Virus record (IMG/VR): IMGVR_UViG_3300010299_000028
Location: 1 to 32,320 of that record
Direction: 5' to 3' (one strand)
From: a virus
Length of the DNA stretch: 32,320 nucleotides
Part shown: positions 10,001 to 17,500 of the stretch, piece after piece
How the letters are laid out: each line of letters begins with the position of its first letter
Position numbering within the stretch: the stretch's first letter is position 1
Made by a program: the position numbers and the translations under genes
Notes under the pieces: generated by a model
What the model was told of the DNA's origin: nothing
Database searches by the model: none
The model's input: only the letters and a program-made list of their open reading frames with translations

Positions 10001-13000
10001 TGGAACAACCACTTTCAACGTCTCTTTAAATGAGATACCAGAATCTCTATCATATTCACAATCTAATACAGAAACACTTAAATATTCCACAACATCTTTA
10101 ACGGCAAGAGGAGGAGTAAATTCATTACAAATAACTTTTGGAGGATCAGGATACAAGAAACTTCCAACATTTGTAAGTGTTGCTTCTACACAAGGAATTA
10201 ATGCCAAAATTTTACCAAAATCTAGGAACATTAACAGGGTTGATGATGTAAGAATTATAGATCCTGGATTTGAATATTCTTCAGATAAAACGCTGAGACC
10301 AGAAGCATTTGTTTCACCAACTGTTTCACTAATTAATTCTGATGAGATTGAAAATATTTCTGTTACATATGGTGGAAGAAATTATACTTCCGCTCCAAAT
10401 CTTATTATTGTAAACCCACAAACTGGAGTACAAGTTTCTACAGGTATTCTAGAATCAACATTAAATGGATCCTCTATCTCTAATGTATCCATAATTGAAT
10501 CTCCAAAAGGATTAAATTCTTTAGAGCAATCCATTGTAGCGATTAATAATAGTAATGGAGTTACTGTAAATACTATTCAATCTTCACAAAGTGGAATAGT
10601 AACCTGTGTATTAGTTACTCCAATATCTGGATTTAGTACTTCAGCATTTAGTGTCGGAGATAAAATATTTGTTGAAGGAATCCAAAAGTATGGATCTGAT
10701 GGTGAAGGATTCAATTCTGAAAATTATCAGTATCAATTCTTTACTGTTACAGCATATAGAAATACAAATCCTGCTGAACTAGAATTTAATCTATCTGGGA
10801 TTACCACAAATGCTGGTATAGCAAAAACTGCACAAAATTCATATGCCAATATTATTAGATATGATGATTATCCAAGATTTAGAACTGTTCAAAAGTCTTC
10901 AGTTTTCCAGGTTGGAGAAAAATTATTAGCACTAACTTCTGGGACTTATGTTGAGATTGATCTTATCATAACTGAAAGTGGAAGTGACTATATTAAAGTC
11001 TACGGAGATTATCAATTAACACTAAATGAAACAATAAAAGGAACAGTTAGTGGATCTATAGCAACAATCAATGATGTTATTGATAACTTTGGAAGATTTG
11101 ATGTTGACTATTCATTGAGACAAGATTATGGATGGTCTGATAATATTGGAAAACTGGACGAAGACTATCAAGTATTACCAGATAATAATTACTACCAATC
11201 ATTGTCATATACTATAAAGAGTCCGATAGAATTTGAAGAACTTATAAATCCAGTCAATAGACTTCTTCATACTAGTGGATTAAAGAACTTCTCAGATACA
11301 GAATTAACTTCAACCGCATCAATATCGATTGGATCATCAACTATAGAATCAATAAGTATTTTTGATATTTTAGAAGAAAGAAGAGTTGATACAATCAATA
11401 ACTATGACTTAACAGTAGATGTTGATGTATTTGATGGTAAATCAAAGTTCTTAAAATTAAAAAATAAAAAACTCGCTGATTACATTGAATGTAAGACAAA
11501 TCGAGTCTTAACCATTGATGATATAAGTTCGCAGTTTTCCAATTCATTGTCATCTCTGAATGGGTATGTTGATTTATCTCTGGATGACGAATACTCAAGA
11601 TTTTTAGTTCAAATTAAAAATCCAAACAATGATGATGTTCAATTAACTGAATTGGTTCTGTTTAAAGATTCTAATGATGTATTTACATTTGAAAAATCAA
11701 ACATATACAACACATCTCAAGAATTGGGTGAATTGTCTGGAAATATTGATGAATTTGGAAATACAACTTTAAGATTTACTCCTAACGACATTTATGATAG
11801 TGACTATGATCTTAAAGTATTTAAAAATTATTTTAATACAGATTTGGTAGGAATATCAACCCAATCTGTTGGATTTGTGGATCTGGTAGGTGTTAATAGA
11901 ATAGTTGCTGTTGGACAAACATCAGAATTAGTATCCGCAAATATCGGAAATGTGGACTCTTTCTTTGCTACAATAGAAGTTACAGATAATACAGCATCTG
12001 ATAAGAATTATGTTGAATTATATGTTACTCATGATGGCACAAATTCTTACTTCTCCGAATATTACGTTGATACTAAACAAGAATCTGGATATTCATCAAA
12101 CTTTATCGGAACGTTCACTTCAGAAATTAATTCTGGAATTTTGAGCATTAATTATGAAAACACATCATCCAATGAAATTTTAGTAAGGTCTAAAATTGTT
12201 GGATTTGGTACAACTTCATCTGGAATTGGTACTTATAGATTTAAAGAGAGTGGTCAAACTGACGGAACTGAGAGATCTTTAAAATTAGAATCAAACTTTA
12301 CTAATGTTTCTTCAGCATCAACTATTGTAGGATTTAGTACCTCCAATATCACATCAGTTAAGAACTTGATTAGAGTTTCTTATGGATCAACAAGTGCTAT
12401 TCATCAAGTATTGATGTTCCAAAATTCCTTGAACATTTATAACGTACAGTATCCTTTCCTCTCTATTGGTAGTACTTCTGGAATTGGAACTTTCTCCACG
12501 GAATATAATGGTTCTAATTTCAATTTAATATTCCACCCAGACACGTCAATATCAGACACAGTACAAATTCAAACGTTTAGTGAGGCAATTTATGGAACTA
12601 GTGATTTTACCAACGTTGCTCCAGATTTAACATATGGACCTTCAACTGAATCATTGTCTCTCATTCAATATAATGCGATTAATGGGTCAAGATCTAATAA
12701 AACTAATTTCACACTAAATCATGGTGGAGTTCCAATTTTTGAGAAAAAATTTAATCCAGCAGACACATCTACTTTAAATCCATCGACTGGAATTTTCACA
12801 GTTAATGACCATTTCTTTAATACTGGAGAAAGATTGATTTACACTCCAAATTCAACTTTTGTTGGAGTGGCAGCATCCTCTGTTGGAATTGGAGCAACTT
12901 TAAATTCTGTTGGTATTGTTACCGATATTCTTCCCGAAGAAGTCTATGCTATTAAGATTAATAAGGATAAATTTAGAATCTCTACCAGAAGTGATTTTGC

Positions 13001-15914
13001 TTCTAGTGGGATATATGTAACATTTACATCTTCTGGATCTGGAAATTCCCACGAACTTGAGATGTATAAGAAGACTGAAAAATCCTTAATTGATATTGAT
13101 GGAATAATTCAGTCTCCATTAGCATTTACTCCAATCAACACAACACTTAATGATAACGGTGGGCAAATAACTAATTCGGCAACAATATTTGGAGTTTCTG
13201 GCATAGCATCAATAAGACCAAATAACATTGTTAGAGTTGATGACGAATATATGAAGGTTGTTTCAGTTGGAGTTGGAACAACGTCTGTTGGACCTATAAG
13301 TGGTTCTGGTAGTGTCAATCTTTTGGAGGTTAATAGATCGTTTGTAGGAACTATATCGACATCACATACTGATGGAACAGAGGTCAGGGTTTACAGTGGT
13401 TCTTATAACATTATTGGAAGTCAAATTTACTTCACAGACGCTCCAAAAGGAAAATCTACAACATTAAAAGATTCTTCTAATTTGGAATTTGCCAAATCCA
13501 CATTTGATGGTAGAGTTTATCTAAGAAATGATTATACAAATAATAGAATCTTTGATGATATTTCAGATAGATTCAGTGGAATTGGTCAAACATATACTAC
13601 CACTATTCAAGGTATAAACACCACTGGAATTCAAACTGGCAGCAGTATTCTTCTAATTAATGGTATTTTCCAAAAACCATCTACCTTTAATAATACTGGA
13701 AACAATTATTCATACATTGAAAATGTTGGAGTTTCTAGTGTCGTATTTACTGGAATTACCTCATCTAATGGATCAATTATTAAGAGTGAAACTGACATAA
13801 ACCAAAATCAATTACCAAGAGGTGGTGTAATTATATCTCTTGGATCGACCGGAGGATTAGGAGTTGCTCCTTTGGTTGGAGCATCGGTTACTGCAGTTAT
13901 TGGTGCTGGCGGAACAGTTGTTTCTGTTGGACTGGGAACTACCGACATTTATGGATCTGGATATCGTGGAACAGTTTCTATTGGAATCACCGAAAGTGGT
14001 CACACTGGAACTGCTGCCACTATTACTGCTCTTGTTGGACTTGGTGGTACATTGGCGTTTACTGTTGTAAATGCGGGAACAGGATATACGAATCCAACCA
14101 TAGAAATTCCTCAACCATCTTATGAAAATCTAGAAATTATTGGTGTCTCTAGACTTGGAATTGGCGCAACAACAGAAACTGGAACCGGTCTCTTAATATC
14201 TGTAGATGTTGGAGCAAGTTCTACTACTGGAATTGGTTCAACTTTATTTGAAGTTTCCTCCTTTGATATCACTAGATCTGGATATGGATTTAAAGTTGGT
14301 GACGTATTTAAACCAGTGGGTCTAGTAACCGATAGAAATATTCCATCCTTGGTAAGTGATTTTGAGCTTACTGTTTTGGACGTTTATAGTGACAAACTAT
14401 CATCTTGGGAATTTGGTGAATTTGACTTTATCGATCCAATAACAGATCTACAAGATGGCAACAGAACAAGATTCCCTCTATCGTATAATGGTCAACTATT
14501 GAGTTTTGAAATAAATGCGAATGATCCAGATTCTTCTTTGATAGATCTAAATGCTTTACTATTGATTTTTGTAAATGGAGTCCTACAAACACCACAAGAA
14601 TCTTATATTTTTGAAGGTGGAACTTCATTTACATTTAATGTTGCTCCAGAACCAGAAGATAACATTTCTATTTTCTTCTATAAGGGTACTTCTGGATCTG
14701 ATAGTGTTACAGTTTCTATTGTAGAAACTGTTAAAGAAGGTGATTTAGTTCAGGTATTGAAAAATAACGAATATTCGGGAACAGTTGATCAAAATATCAG
14801 AACAATTTATAATATAGCAACTTCTGATAAGATAGAAACAAATCTCTATGTTGATGCTGGAATTGATCAGACAAACTTTAAACCATTAAGTTGGACAAAA
14901 CAAAAAGTTGATAAATTTATTAACGGAGAAACTGTTTATAAGACAAGAGACTCTATAGAATCTTTGGTCTATCCTACAGCAAGAATCATTAAGGATCTAT
15001 CTACTTCAGATACGGAGATATTTGTTGATGATGCACAGTTCTTTAACTATGAGGAAAATACTTCATCATTGATTATTTCTAGTTTTGGTGGTTTGATCGT
15101 CAGTGGAACATCTCCAGTAGCAGCAGGACTCACTGCTATCGTTTCAGCAGCGGGTACGATTCAAAGTCTCTCTATCACCAATGCTGGCAGTGGATATGTA
15201 GGTTCCGCTATAACTGTTTCGATATCTGCTCCACCATCAGTTGGTGTTGGTGTTGGTACAACTGCTACAGCAACTGCTACATTAACAAATGGGCAAGTAA
15301 CGTCTACAACTATCGTCAATTCTGGTTTTGGATATCTACAAAGTGCTCCACCACAAGTTCTTGCTCCATTACCTTCTTTCATAAAAGAAGATGTAAATAG
15401 CATTACTACCGTTGAAGGTTTCTCTGGTATTGTTACTGGAATAACAACTACATCTGGAACTTCTGGAAATCCACTAGCACTTAAGTTCTTCCTAAATTCA
15501 TCATCTTTTGTTGGACTTGAGACTGGATATCCTCTTTATATCTTTGACACATCTGTTGGATCGGGGGTAACATCGATTGATAGTAGTGACATTGCTCTAG
15601 TTGGCATTGGAACAACGTTCTTAGATAACGTATATTATATACATTCAATCACCTCTAGTGGATCTAATTCTGAAATTATAACAAATGTTGATTCTGGATC
15701 AAATATTATTGGAATTAACACTTCTGGAACTACATCTCAACCAATTGGTAAGTTCTCTTGGGGTAAATTATCTGGATTTACTAGATCTATTTCCCCAATT
15801 TCTATCGCAGTAACAGGATTTACGGTTGATTCTGGTTTATCAACTTTCCCATCAATTCAAAGGAGAGATTATGGTCTAAGGGATAGTGGCGCTTTGAGAA
15901 AGGATCTTGGATAG
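4041..15914 (+). CDS. gp7: giant gp7-type baseplate wedge protein with beta-module array
   Basis: A single uninterrupted 3957-codon frame, in the T4 position of gp7 (between gp6 and gp8). Residues about 1-310 resemble the C-terminal third of T4 gp7 (1032 aa): FYQAKGTEESFRILFNVLYG at 200-219 (T4 FYSTKGIEASYKFLFKVLY) and NLVGQTI near 256-262 (T4 DLVGQTI). In T4 this part contacts gp6 and gp25. The remaining 3600 residues are Ser/Thr/Gly/Asn-rich beta-type modules: type A (EIITYTG...RG...H; 77-135, 316-362, 1527-1578, 3055-3126); type B (GSGY repeats; about 733-804, 929-950, 1059-1183, 1397-1440, 2025-2160, 3266-3360, 3705-3778); type C (HGF-x-x-GD-x-V-x-Y; about 600-674, 834-920, 959-1037, 1803-1873, 2917-3012). 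A YHYH-like domain lies at 1224-1341. Cysteines are very few (about five). Ribosome binding site AAGAGGA, six bases upstream. T4's N-terminal gp7 domains appear absent. Confidence 0.85.
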   Translation: MIATGFETRVQVQQIVENQLPEFILSESPKASEFLKQYYISQEFSGGTVDIVDNLDQYLKLDNLTPEVITGETSLSADITSSSSVIEVVSTKGFPNQYGLFKINDEIITYTGVTTNTFTGCIRGFSGITSYHSENSPGQLVFSTSSADSHTSGYSVQNLSSLFLKEFYKKIKYTLTPGLENADFVSNLDVSNFIKESKAFYQAKGTEESFRILFNVLYGVTPKIVDLEQYLLKPSSSNFIRREIVIAERISGDPNNLVGQTIRKSTDDVTQASVSEVEIITRKGKTYYKLGLFVGYDEKALIEGSFSIPGKTKVIGDIAVGSSVITVDSTVGFSTSGTVISNGNTITYGNKTINQFLNCSGVKSQIDSTTDLRSNETIYGYENGDITKKVELRITGVLSKFVPTSDIKLTSEGERIFVKNLGENIINPEINSTKKQVFFNSWIYNTSSRYQIKTISGSTFTLYSNIDKSSLKETDKVDVVVRGTQNVVVTDAVIQNINTNTKEINLDNLSGFSPVTGLSYDIRRKLNKASSSGVDILYGNNIITSDIQNTYNDEDQYFYTSSNSLPSYQITKNVSESVISEALGSSIQGYSSSSLKYSIISFNSDVPFITGDSVYYTPQITPITGLSEGIYFVEVLTNKNQVRLYTSRSFIPIGDYVEFEPLAAGTGSHTFTLLDHHDRKLEPQKLLKKFPLTSNIKSGYGVETVPGTVGMLINGVEIINYKSNDKVYYGPIQSIKVLNGGNNYDVINPPTIQIASPGTGTTALVRPVISGVVTSVYVDPQDFDIEKITSVTVTGGNGDGVVLQPILSKRYRELSFDARLSTESGGIDVTNETITFLNNHNLSNGQSIVYNKNGNDPVSIGTFGGLNTDQNLTLQSGSVYYPEIVNTTTIKLYQTFSDYYAGINTVGFTTASNIGLHKFRIYDEKNTLTSIKVISPGSGYQNRKLIVKPVGVSTINSTITFTNHGFSEGDKIVYSSTGSSISGLTTTNQYYIVKLDNDSFRLANAGVGGTVTSNYNRNNYVKFSSVGSGYHNFEYPPILVNINVEYSGTTGVITATPVVRGSIVDAYVYESGTGYGTEILNLEKKPTLTINNGKNAQLKPIINNGRLISVEIQSRGSEYTASPDLEVVGDGVGAKLRAVVQNGYISDVKILNAGVSYTQDKTTIKITPAGSGAILVPEVRNLSINNFSRYGTEILSQSDDQLKYSFVGYSTQIGNTYFGDTGLDHSPIIGWAYDGNPIYGPYGYSDPSDENSTIKLLQSGYTSSSTNVENRPTSFGVGFFVDDYKFTNSGDLDYSNGRFCKTPEYPDGTYAYFVGVSTNPSTGKLEPQYPYFIGNTYRSNPLDENFLINQETFDFNSSNLIRNTFPYKVSDEYADNDFIIESNEYIDQTAIVDSVTKGSVDSFQIVESGSDYKIGDSLEFDNTGTGGGGLSAFVKSLTGKEVSNIQTEVDEYQNVVFVWNNSNQVSAYISTSHSFITGDYVVVSGLSTSINTLTGSHLSGVTTSRTVLYKEVSSNATAGVVTDIYVSSIPESISIGSSIGIGTERLFVLNKFSDRSILRVKRGVVGSAHTSSTFVDLIPSYLSLPVQSDYFESKINDVYYFNPKESVGVGTVVGVGTSTNYTIGELLEVVSIPSQSIYLPNHPFKTNQQVTLRKPSVGLALTVSDTSGGSTFNVPSSGDSQTVYIINKSKDYIGIVTQVGLTTSTNGLFFVNNGSNEFDYSIESNFAQVTGTVQKITTQVSVSTSHNLSNGDLINLTVNPNQSVGIGTSTAISVKYNQSRDLVIINPVGFSSESVDILNNKITITSHGLKTGDKVFYDANLVSSGLGTGDYFVYRIDNNNIQLTETYSDSINYPPNVVSLGSTGGSNHELSPINPEISVVKNNNLVFDLKDPSLSGYKLKLYYDSNFKNEFVSTGSTNNFIVSGVGTIGVSTNASLTLNYSSTNPTNLFNTLEKSGYISTSDIDVHNYSQIKYVESNYNNSYKVFGVGTTTFNVSLNEIPESLSYSQSNTETLKYSTTSLTARGGVNSLQITFGGSGYKKLPTFVSVASTQGINAKILPKSRNINRVDDVRIIDPGFEYSSDKTLRPEAFVSPTVSLINSDEIENISVTYGGRNYTSAPNLIIVNPQTGVQVSTGILESTLNGSSISNVSIIESPKGLNSLEQSIVAINNSNGVTVNTIQSSQSGIVTCVLVTPISGFSTSAFSVGDKIFVEGIQKYGSDGEGFNSENYQYQFFTVTAYRNTNPAELEFNLSGITTNAGIAKTAQNSYANIIRYDDYPRFRTVQKSSVFQVGEKLLALTSGTYVEIDLIITESGSDYIKVYGDYQLTLNETIKGTVSGSIATINDVIDNFGRFDVDYSLRQDYGWSDNIGKLDEDYQVLPDNNYYQSLSYTIKSPIEFEELINPVNRLLHTSGLKNFSDTELTSTASISIGSSTIESISIFDILEERRVDTINNYDLTVDVDVFDGKSKFLKLKNKKLADYIECKTNRVLTIDDISSQFSNSLSSLNGYVDLSLDDEYSRFLVQIKNPNNDDVQLTELVLFKDSNDVFTFEKSNIYNTSQELGELSGNIDEFGNTTLRFTPNDIYDSDYDLKVFKNYFNTDLVGISTQSVGFVDLVGVNRIVAVGQTSELVSANIGNVDSFFATIEVTDNTASDKNYVELYVTHDGTNSYFSEYYVDTKQESGYSSNFIGTFTSEINSGILSINYENTSSNEILVRSKIVGFGTTSSGIGTYRFKESGQTDGTERSLKLESNFTNVSSASTIVGFSTSNITSVKNLIRVSYGSTSAIHQVLMFQNSLNIYNVQYPFLSIGSTSGIGTFSTEYNGSNFNLIFHPDTSISDTVQIQTFSEAIYGTSDFTNVAPDLTYGPSTESLSLIQYNAINGSRSNKTNFTLNHGGVPIFEKKFNPADTSTLNPSTGIFTVNDHFFNTGERLIYTPNSTFVGVAASSVGIGATLNSVGIVTDILPEEVYAIKINKDKFRISTRSDFASSGIYVTFTSSGSGNSHELEMYKKTEKSLIDIDGIIQSPLAFTPINTTLNDNGGQITNSATIFGVSGIASIRPNNIVRVDDEYMKVVSVGVGTTSVGPISGSGSVNLLEVNRSFVGTISTSHTDGTEVRVYSGSYNIIGSQIYFTDAPKGKSTTLKDSSNLEFAKSTFDGRVYLRNDYTNNRIFDDISDRFSGIGQTYTTTIQGINTTGIQTGSSILLINGIFQKPSTFNNTGNNYSYIENVGVSSVVFTGITSSNGSIIKSETDINQNQLPRGGVIISLGSTGGLGVAPLVGASVTAVIGAGGTVVSVGLGTTDIYGSGYRGTVSIGITESGHTGTAATITALVGLGGTLAFTVVNAGTGYTNPTIEIPQPSYENLEIIGVSRLGIGATTETGTGLLISVDVGASSTTGIGSTLFEVSSFDITRSGYGFKVGDVFKPVGLVTDRNIPSLVSDFELTVLDVYSDKLSSWEFGEFDFIDPITDLQDGNRTRFPLSYNGQLLSFEINANDPDSSLIDLNALLLIFVNGVLQTPQESYIFEGGTSFTFNVAPEPEDNISIFFYKGTSGSDSVTVSIVETVKEGDLVQVLKNNEYSGTVDQNIRTIYNIATSDKIETNLYVDAGIDQTNFKPLSWTKQKVDKFINGETVYKTRDSIESLVYPTARIIKDLSTSDTEIFVDDAQFFNYEENTSSLIISSFGGLIVSGTSPVAAGLTAIVSAAGTIQSLSITNAGSGYVGSAITVSISAPPSVGVGVGTTATATATLTNGQVTSTTIVNSGFGYLQSAPPQVLAPLPSFIKEDVNSITTVEGFSGIVTGITTTSGTSGNPLALKFFLNSSSFVGLETGYPLYIFDTSVGSGVTSIDSSDIALVGIGTTFLDNVYYIHSITSSGSNSEIITNVDSGSNIIGINTSGTTSQPIGKFSWGKLSGFTRSISPISIAVTGFTVDSGLSTFPSIQRRDYGLRDSGALRKDLG
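7710..8063 (+). other. YHYH-like domain inside the giant gp7-type protein
   Basis: Residues about 1224-1341 of the giant protein read IIGWAYDGNPIYGPYGY, then a spacer of about 35 residues, then DLDYSNGRFCKTPEYPDGTY, AYFVGV and finally QYPYFIGNTY. This is the order of signature motifs I know from the YHYH domain family (G-x-A-x-DG-x-PIYGP, NGR, PDGTYHYH, YPY-x-x-G). The name-giving His residues are replaced: the YHYH position reads YAYF. The domain therefore probably keeps the fold but not any histidine-dependent chemistry or metal binding. It contains one of the very few cysteines of the protein. Confidence 0.65.
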
Positions 15915-15920
15915 TATAAG

Positions 15921-15928
15921 TATAAATA
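15921..15928 (+). promoter_or_regulatory. T4-type late promoter box TATAAATA upstream of gp8
   Basis: An exact late-consensus match in the 32-base gap after the 11.9-kb gene, ending 18 bases before the gp8 ATG. A new start here would spare gp8 and the DUF4815 gene from depending on transcription through the giant gene. Confidence 0.7.
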
Positions 15929-15946
15929 TAGGAAAAAGCTAGTAAT

Positions 15947-17497
15947 ATGGCTGCTATTGTAACAGACCAATTTAGAATTTTAAACGCGAATAATTTTGTT
16001 GAGAGTGTAGAAAATTCTTCAAATTCATATTATGTTTTTGTCGGATTATCCAATCCAACTCAGGTTGGGTTTGGCAGAACTTCTGATTGGAATACAAATA
16101 CACCAAATCCAGTAGATAATTTCAACAATATCAATCATTCTTCTGACACGATGATTTTTGGTAAAAAAGTCACGAGTGTTAATATTAGAAGATTGGTAAG
16201 AAGAATTGATTGGACACAGGGAACTAGATATGAGATGTATCGCCAGGATTATAGCGTAACATCTCCATCTCCAATAACACAAGCGTCGAGATTATATGAT
16301 GCAAACTATTACGTTATGAATAGTAATTATAACGTATATATTTGTATAGACAATGGATCTTCTGGAATTAGCACTACAGGGAATGCCTCTCAAGATGAAC
16401 CGCTTTTTACGGACTTAGAACCATCTAGAGCAGGAGAAAGTGGTGATGGATATATTTGGAAATATTTGTTCACTGTTTCGCCAAGCGATATTATAAAATT
16501 TGATTCTACTGAATATATTTCTGTTCCCAATAATTGGTCAACATCAACAGATACCCAAATACAAGCAGTTAGAGAAAACGGCGACTCCACCGTAAATAAT
16601 AATCAAATTAAAAAAGTTTATATTGAAAAACAAGGATCTGGGTACTCTGGTGGTTTGGGTCAAGAAGTTAACATTTTGGGAGATGGTACTGGTGGAAAGG
16701 TGGTGTTGGATGTTGTAAGTGGGAAAATAACAAATGCTGTTGTTTCTTCTGGTGGCAAAAACTATACCTATGGAATGGTAGATCTTGGATCAATTAATGC
16801 GAATGCCACTGGTAATTTTGCCAAATTAGTTCCTATTATTCCACCATCAAAAGGTCATGGGTATGACTTATATAAAGAATTGGGAACCGATAAAATTTTA
16901 GTTTATGCTAGATTTGATGATTCCACAAAAGATTTTCCTACCGATACAAAATTTGCCCAAATTGGAATTCTAAAAAATCCGACTTCAATTGGATCAACAT
17001 CTATTTTCGCAAATAATGAATTTTCTTCACTGTATTCTATCAAATTCTCTTCAGTTTCTGGTAGCATTAGTGTAGGTGATAAGATTAGTCAGTCAGTTAC
17101 TGGTGGTTCTGCTCATGGGTATGTTGCCTCATATGATTCGGAGACTAAAGTCCTAAAATATTACAGAGACAGATCTTTGTATTTTAATCAGACAACTCTC
17201 GATCAAACCGATTATATTGGAATTTCTACTAGTGGTAAAGTATTAGATTTTGACTCTTCAGCAAATCCCGTTACTACTTCTGGCGGGTTCTCTGGATCTA
17301 TCGATATTAATTTTACTGGAATTACCACAAATCCAACTGGCAATAAGATTATTAGTCTTGGTAGTCAATTTACAAATGGTCTTTCGAATCCAGAGATAAA
17401 TAAAGGGTCGGGAGAAATTGTATATTTGGACAATCGACCATTGATTTCAAGAAATTCTAGACAAAAAGAAGACGTTAAAATTATCCTGGAATTCTAA
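15947..17497 (+). CDS. gp8: baseplate wedge protein gp8 with inserted beta modules
   Basis: A 516-aa protein with clear gp8 landmarks: an N-terminal segment with VTDQFRI (T4 IVTSKFRT), IRRLVRRIDWTQGTRYE (T4 VIPRRDWGDTRYP), GDGYIWKYLF at 166-175 (T4 GDGYVWEYLF), and a C-terminus EIVYLDNRPLI...KIILEF (T4 EMIYMENRPPI...NILFTF). In T4, gp8 (334 aa) is a dimer that binds gp10 and gp7 in the baseplate wedge. The extra length comes mainly from two inserts: a type-B module (about 221-301, with GSGYSGG, GDGTGG and GGKNYTYG) and a segment at about 367-480 with VGDKISQSVTGGSAHGYVAS that resembles modules in gp14 and the DUF4815 protein. The gene follows its own late-promoter box and ends three bases before the next ATG. 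Confidence 0.9.
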   Translation: MAAIVTDQFRILNANNFVESVENSSNSYYVFVGLSNPTQVGFGRTSDWNTNTPNPVDNFNNINHSSDTMIFGKKVTSVNIRRLVRRIDWTQGTRYEMYRQDYSVTSPSPITQASRLYDANYYVMNSNYNVYICIDNGSSGISTTGNASQDEPLFTDLEPSRAGESGDGYIWKYLFTVSPSDIIKFDSTEYISVPNNWSTSTDTQIQAVRENGDSTVNNNQIKKVYIEKQGSGYSGGLGQEVNILGDGTGGKVVLDVVSGKITNAVVSSGGKNYTYGMVDLGSINANATGNFAKLVPIIPPSKGHGYDLYKELGTDKILVYARFDDSTKDFPTDTKFAQIGILKNPTSIGSTSIFANNEFSSLYSIKFSSVSGSISVGDKISQSVTGGSAHGYVASYDSETKVLKYYRDRSLYFNQTTLDQTDYIGISTSGKVLDFDSSANPVTTSGGFSGSIDINFTGITTNPTGNKIISLGSQFTNGLSNPEINKGSGEIVYLDNRPLISRNSRQKEDVKIILEF

Positions 17498-17500
17498 AAA

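Noticed and set aside
13857-14114. Ser/Asn/Arg-rich minus-strand open frame and an overlapping Leu-rich plus-strand frame
   Set aside because: Both are shadows of the Gly/Thr/Val-rich type-B modules of the giant gene, with no ribosome binding site and composition explained by the repeat codons.
4041-15914. Giant frame as an assembly artefact joining several genes
   Set aside because: The frame is continuous, keeps the same codon use throughout, begins with a good ribosome binding site and ends just before a late-promoter box; giant genes at this position are known in cyanomyoviruses.
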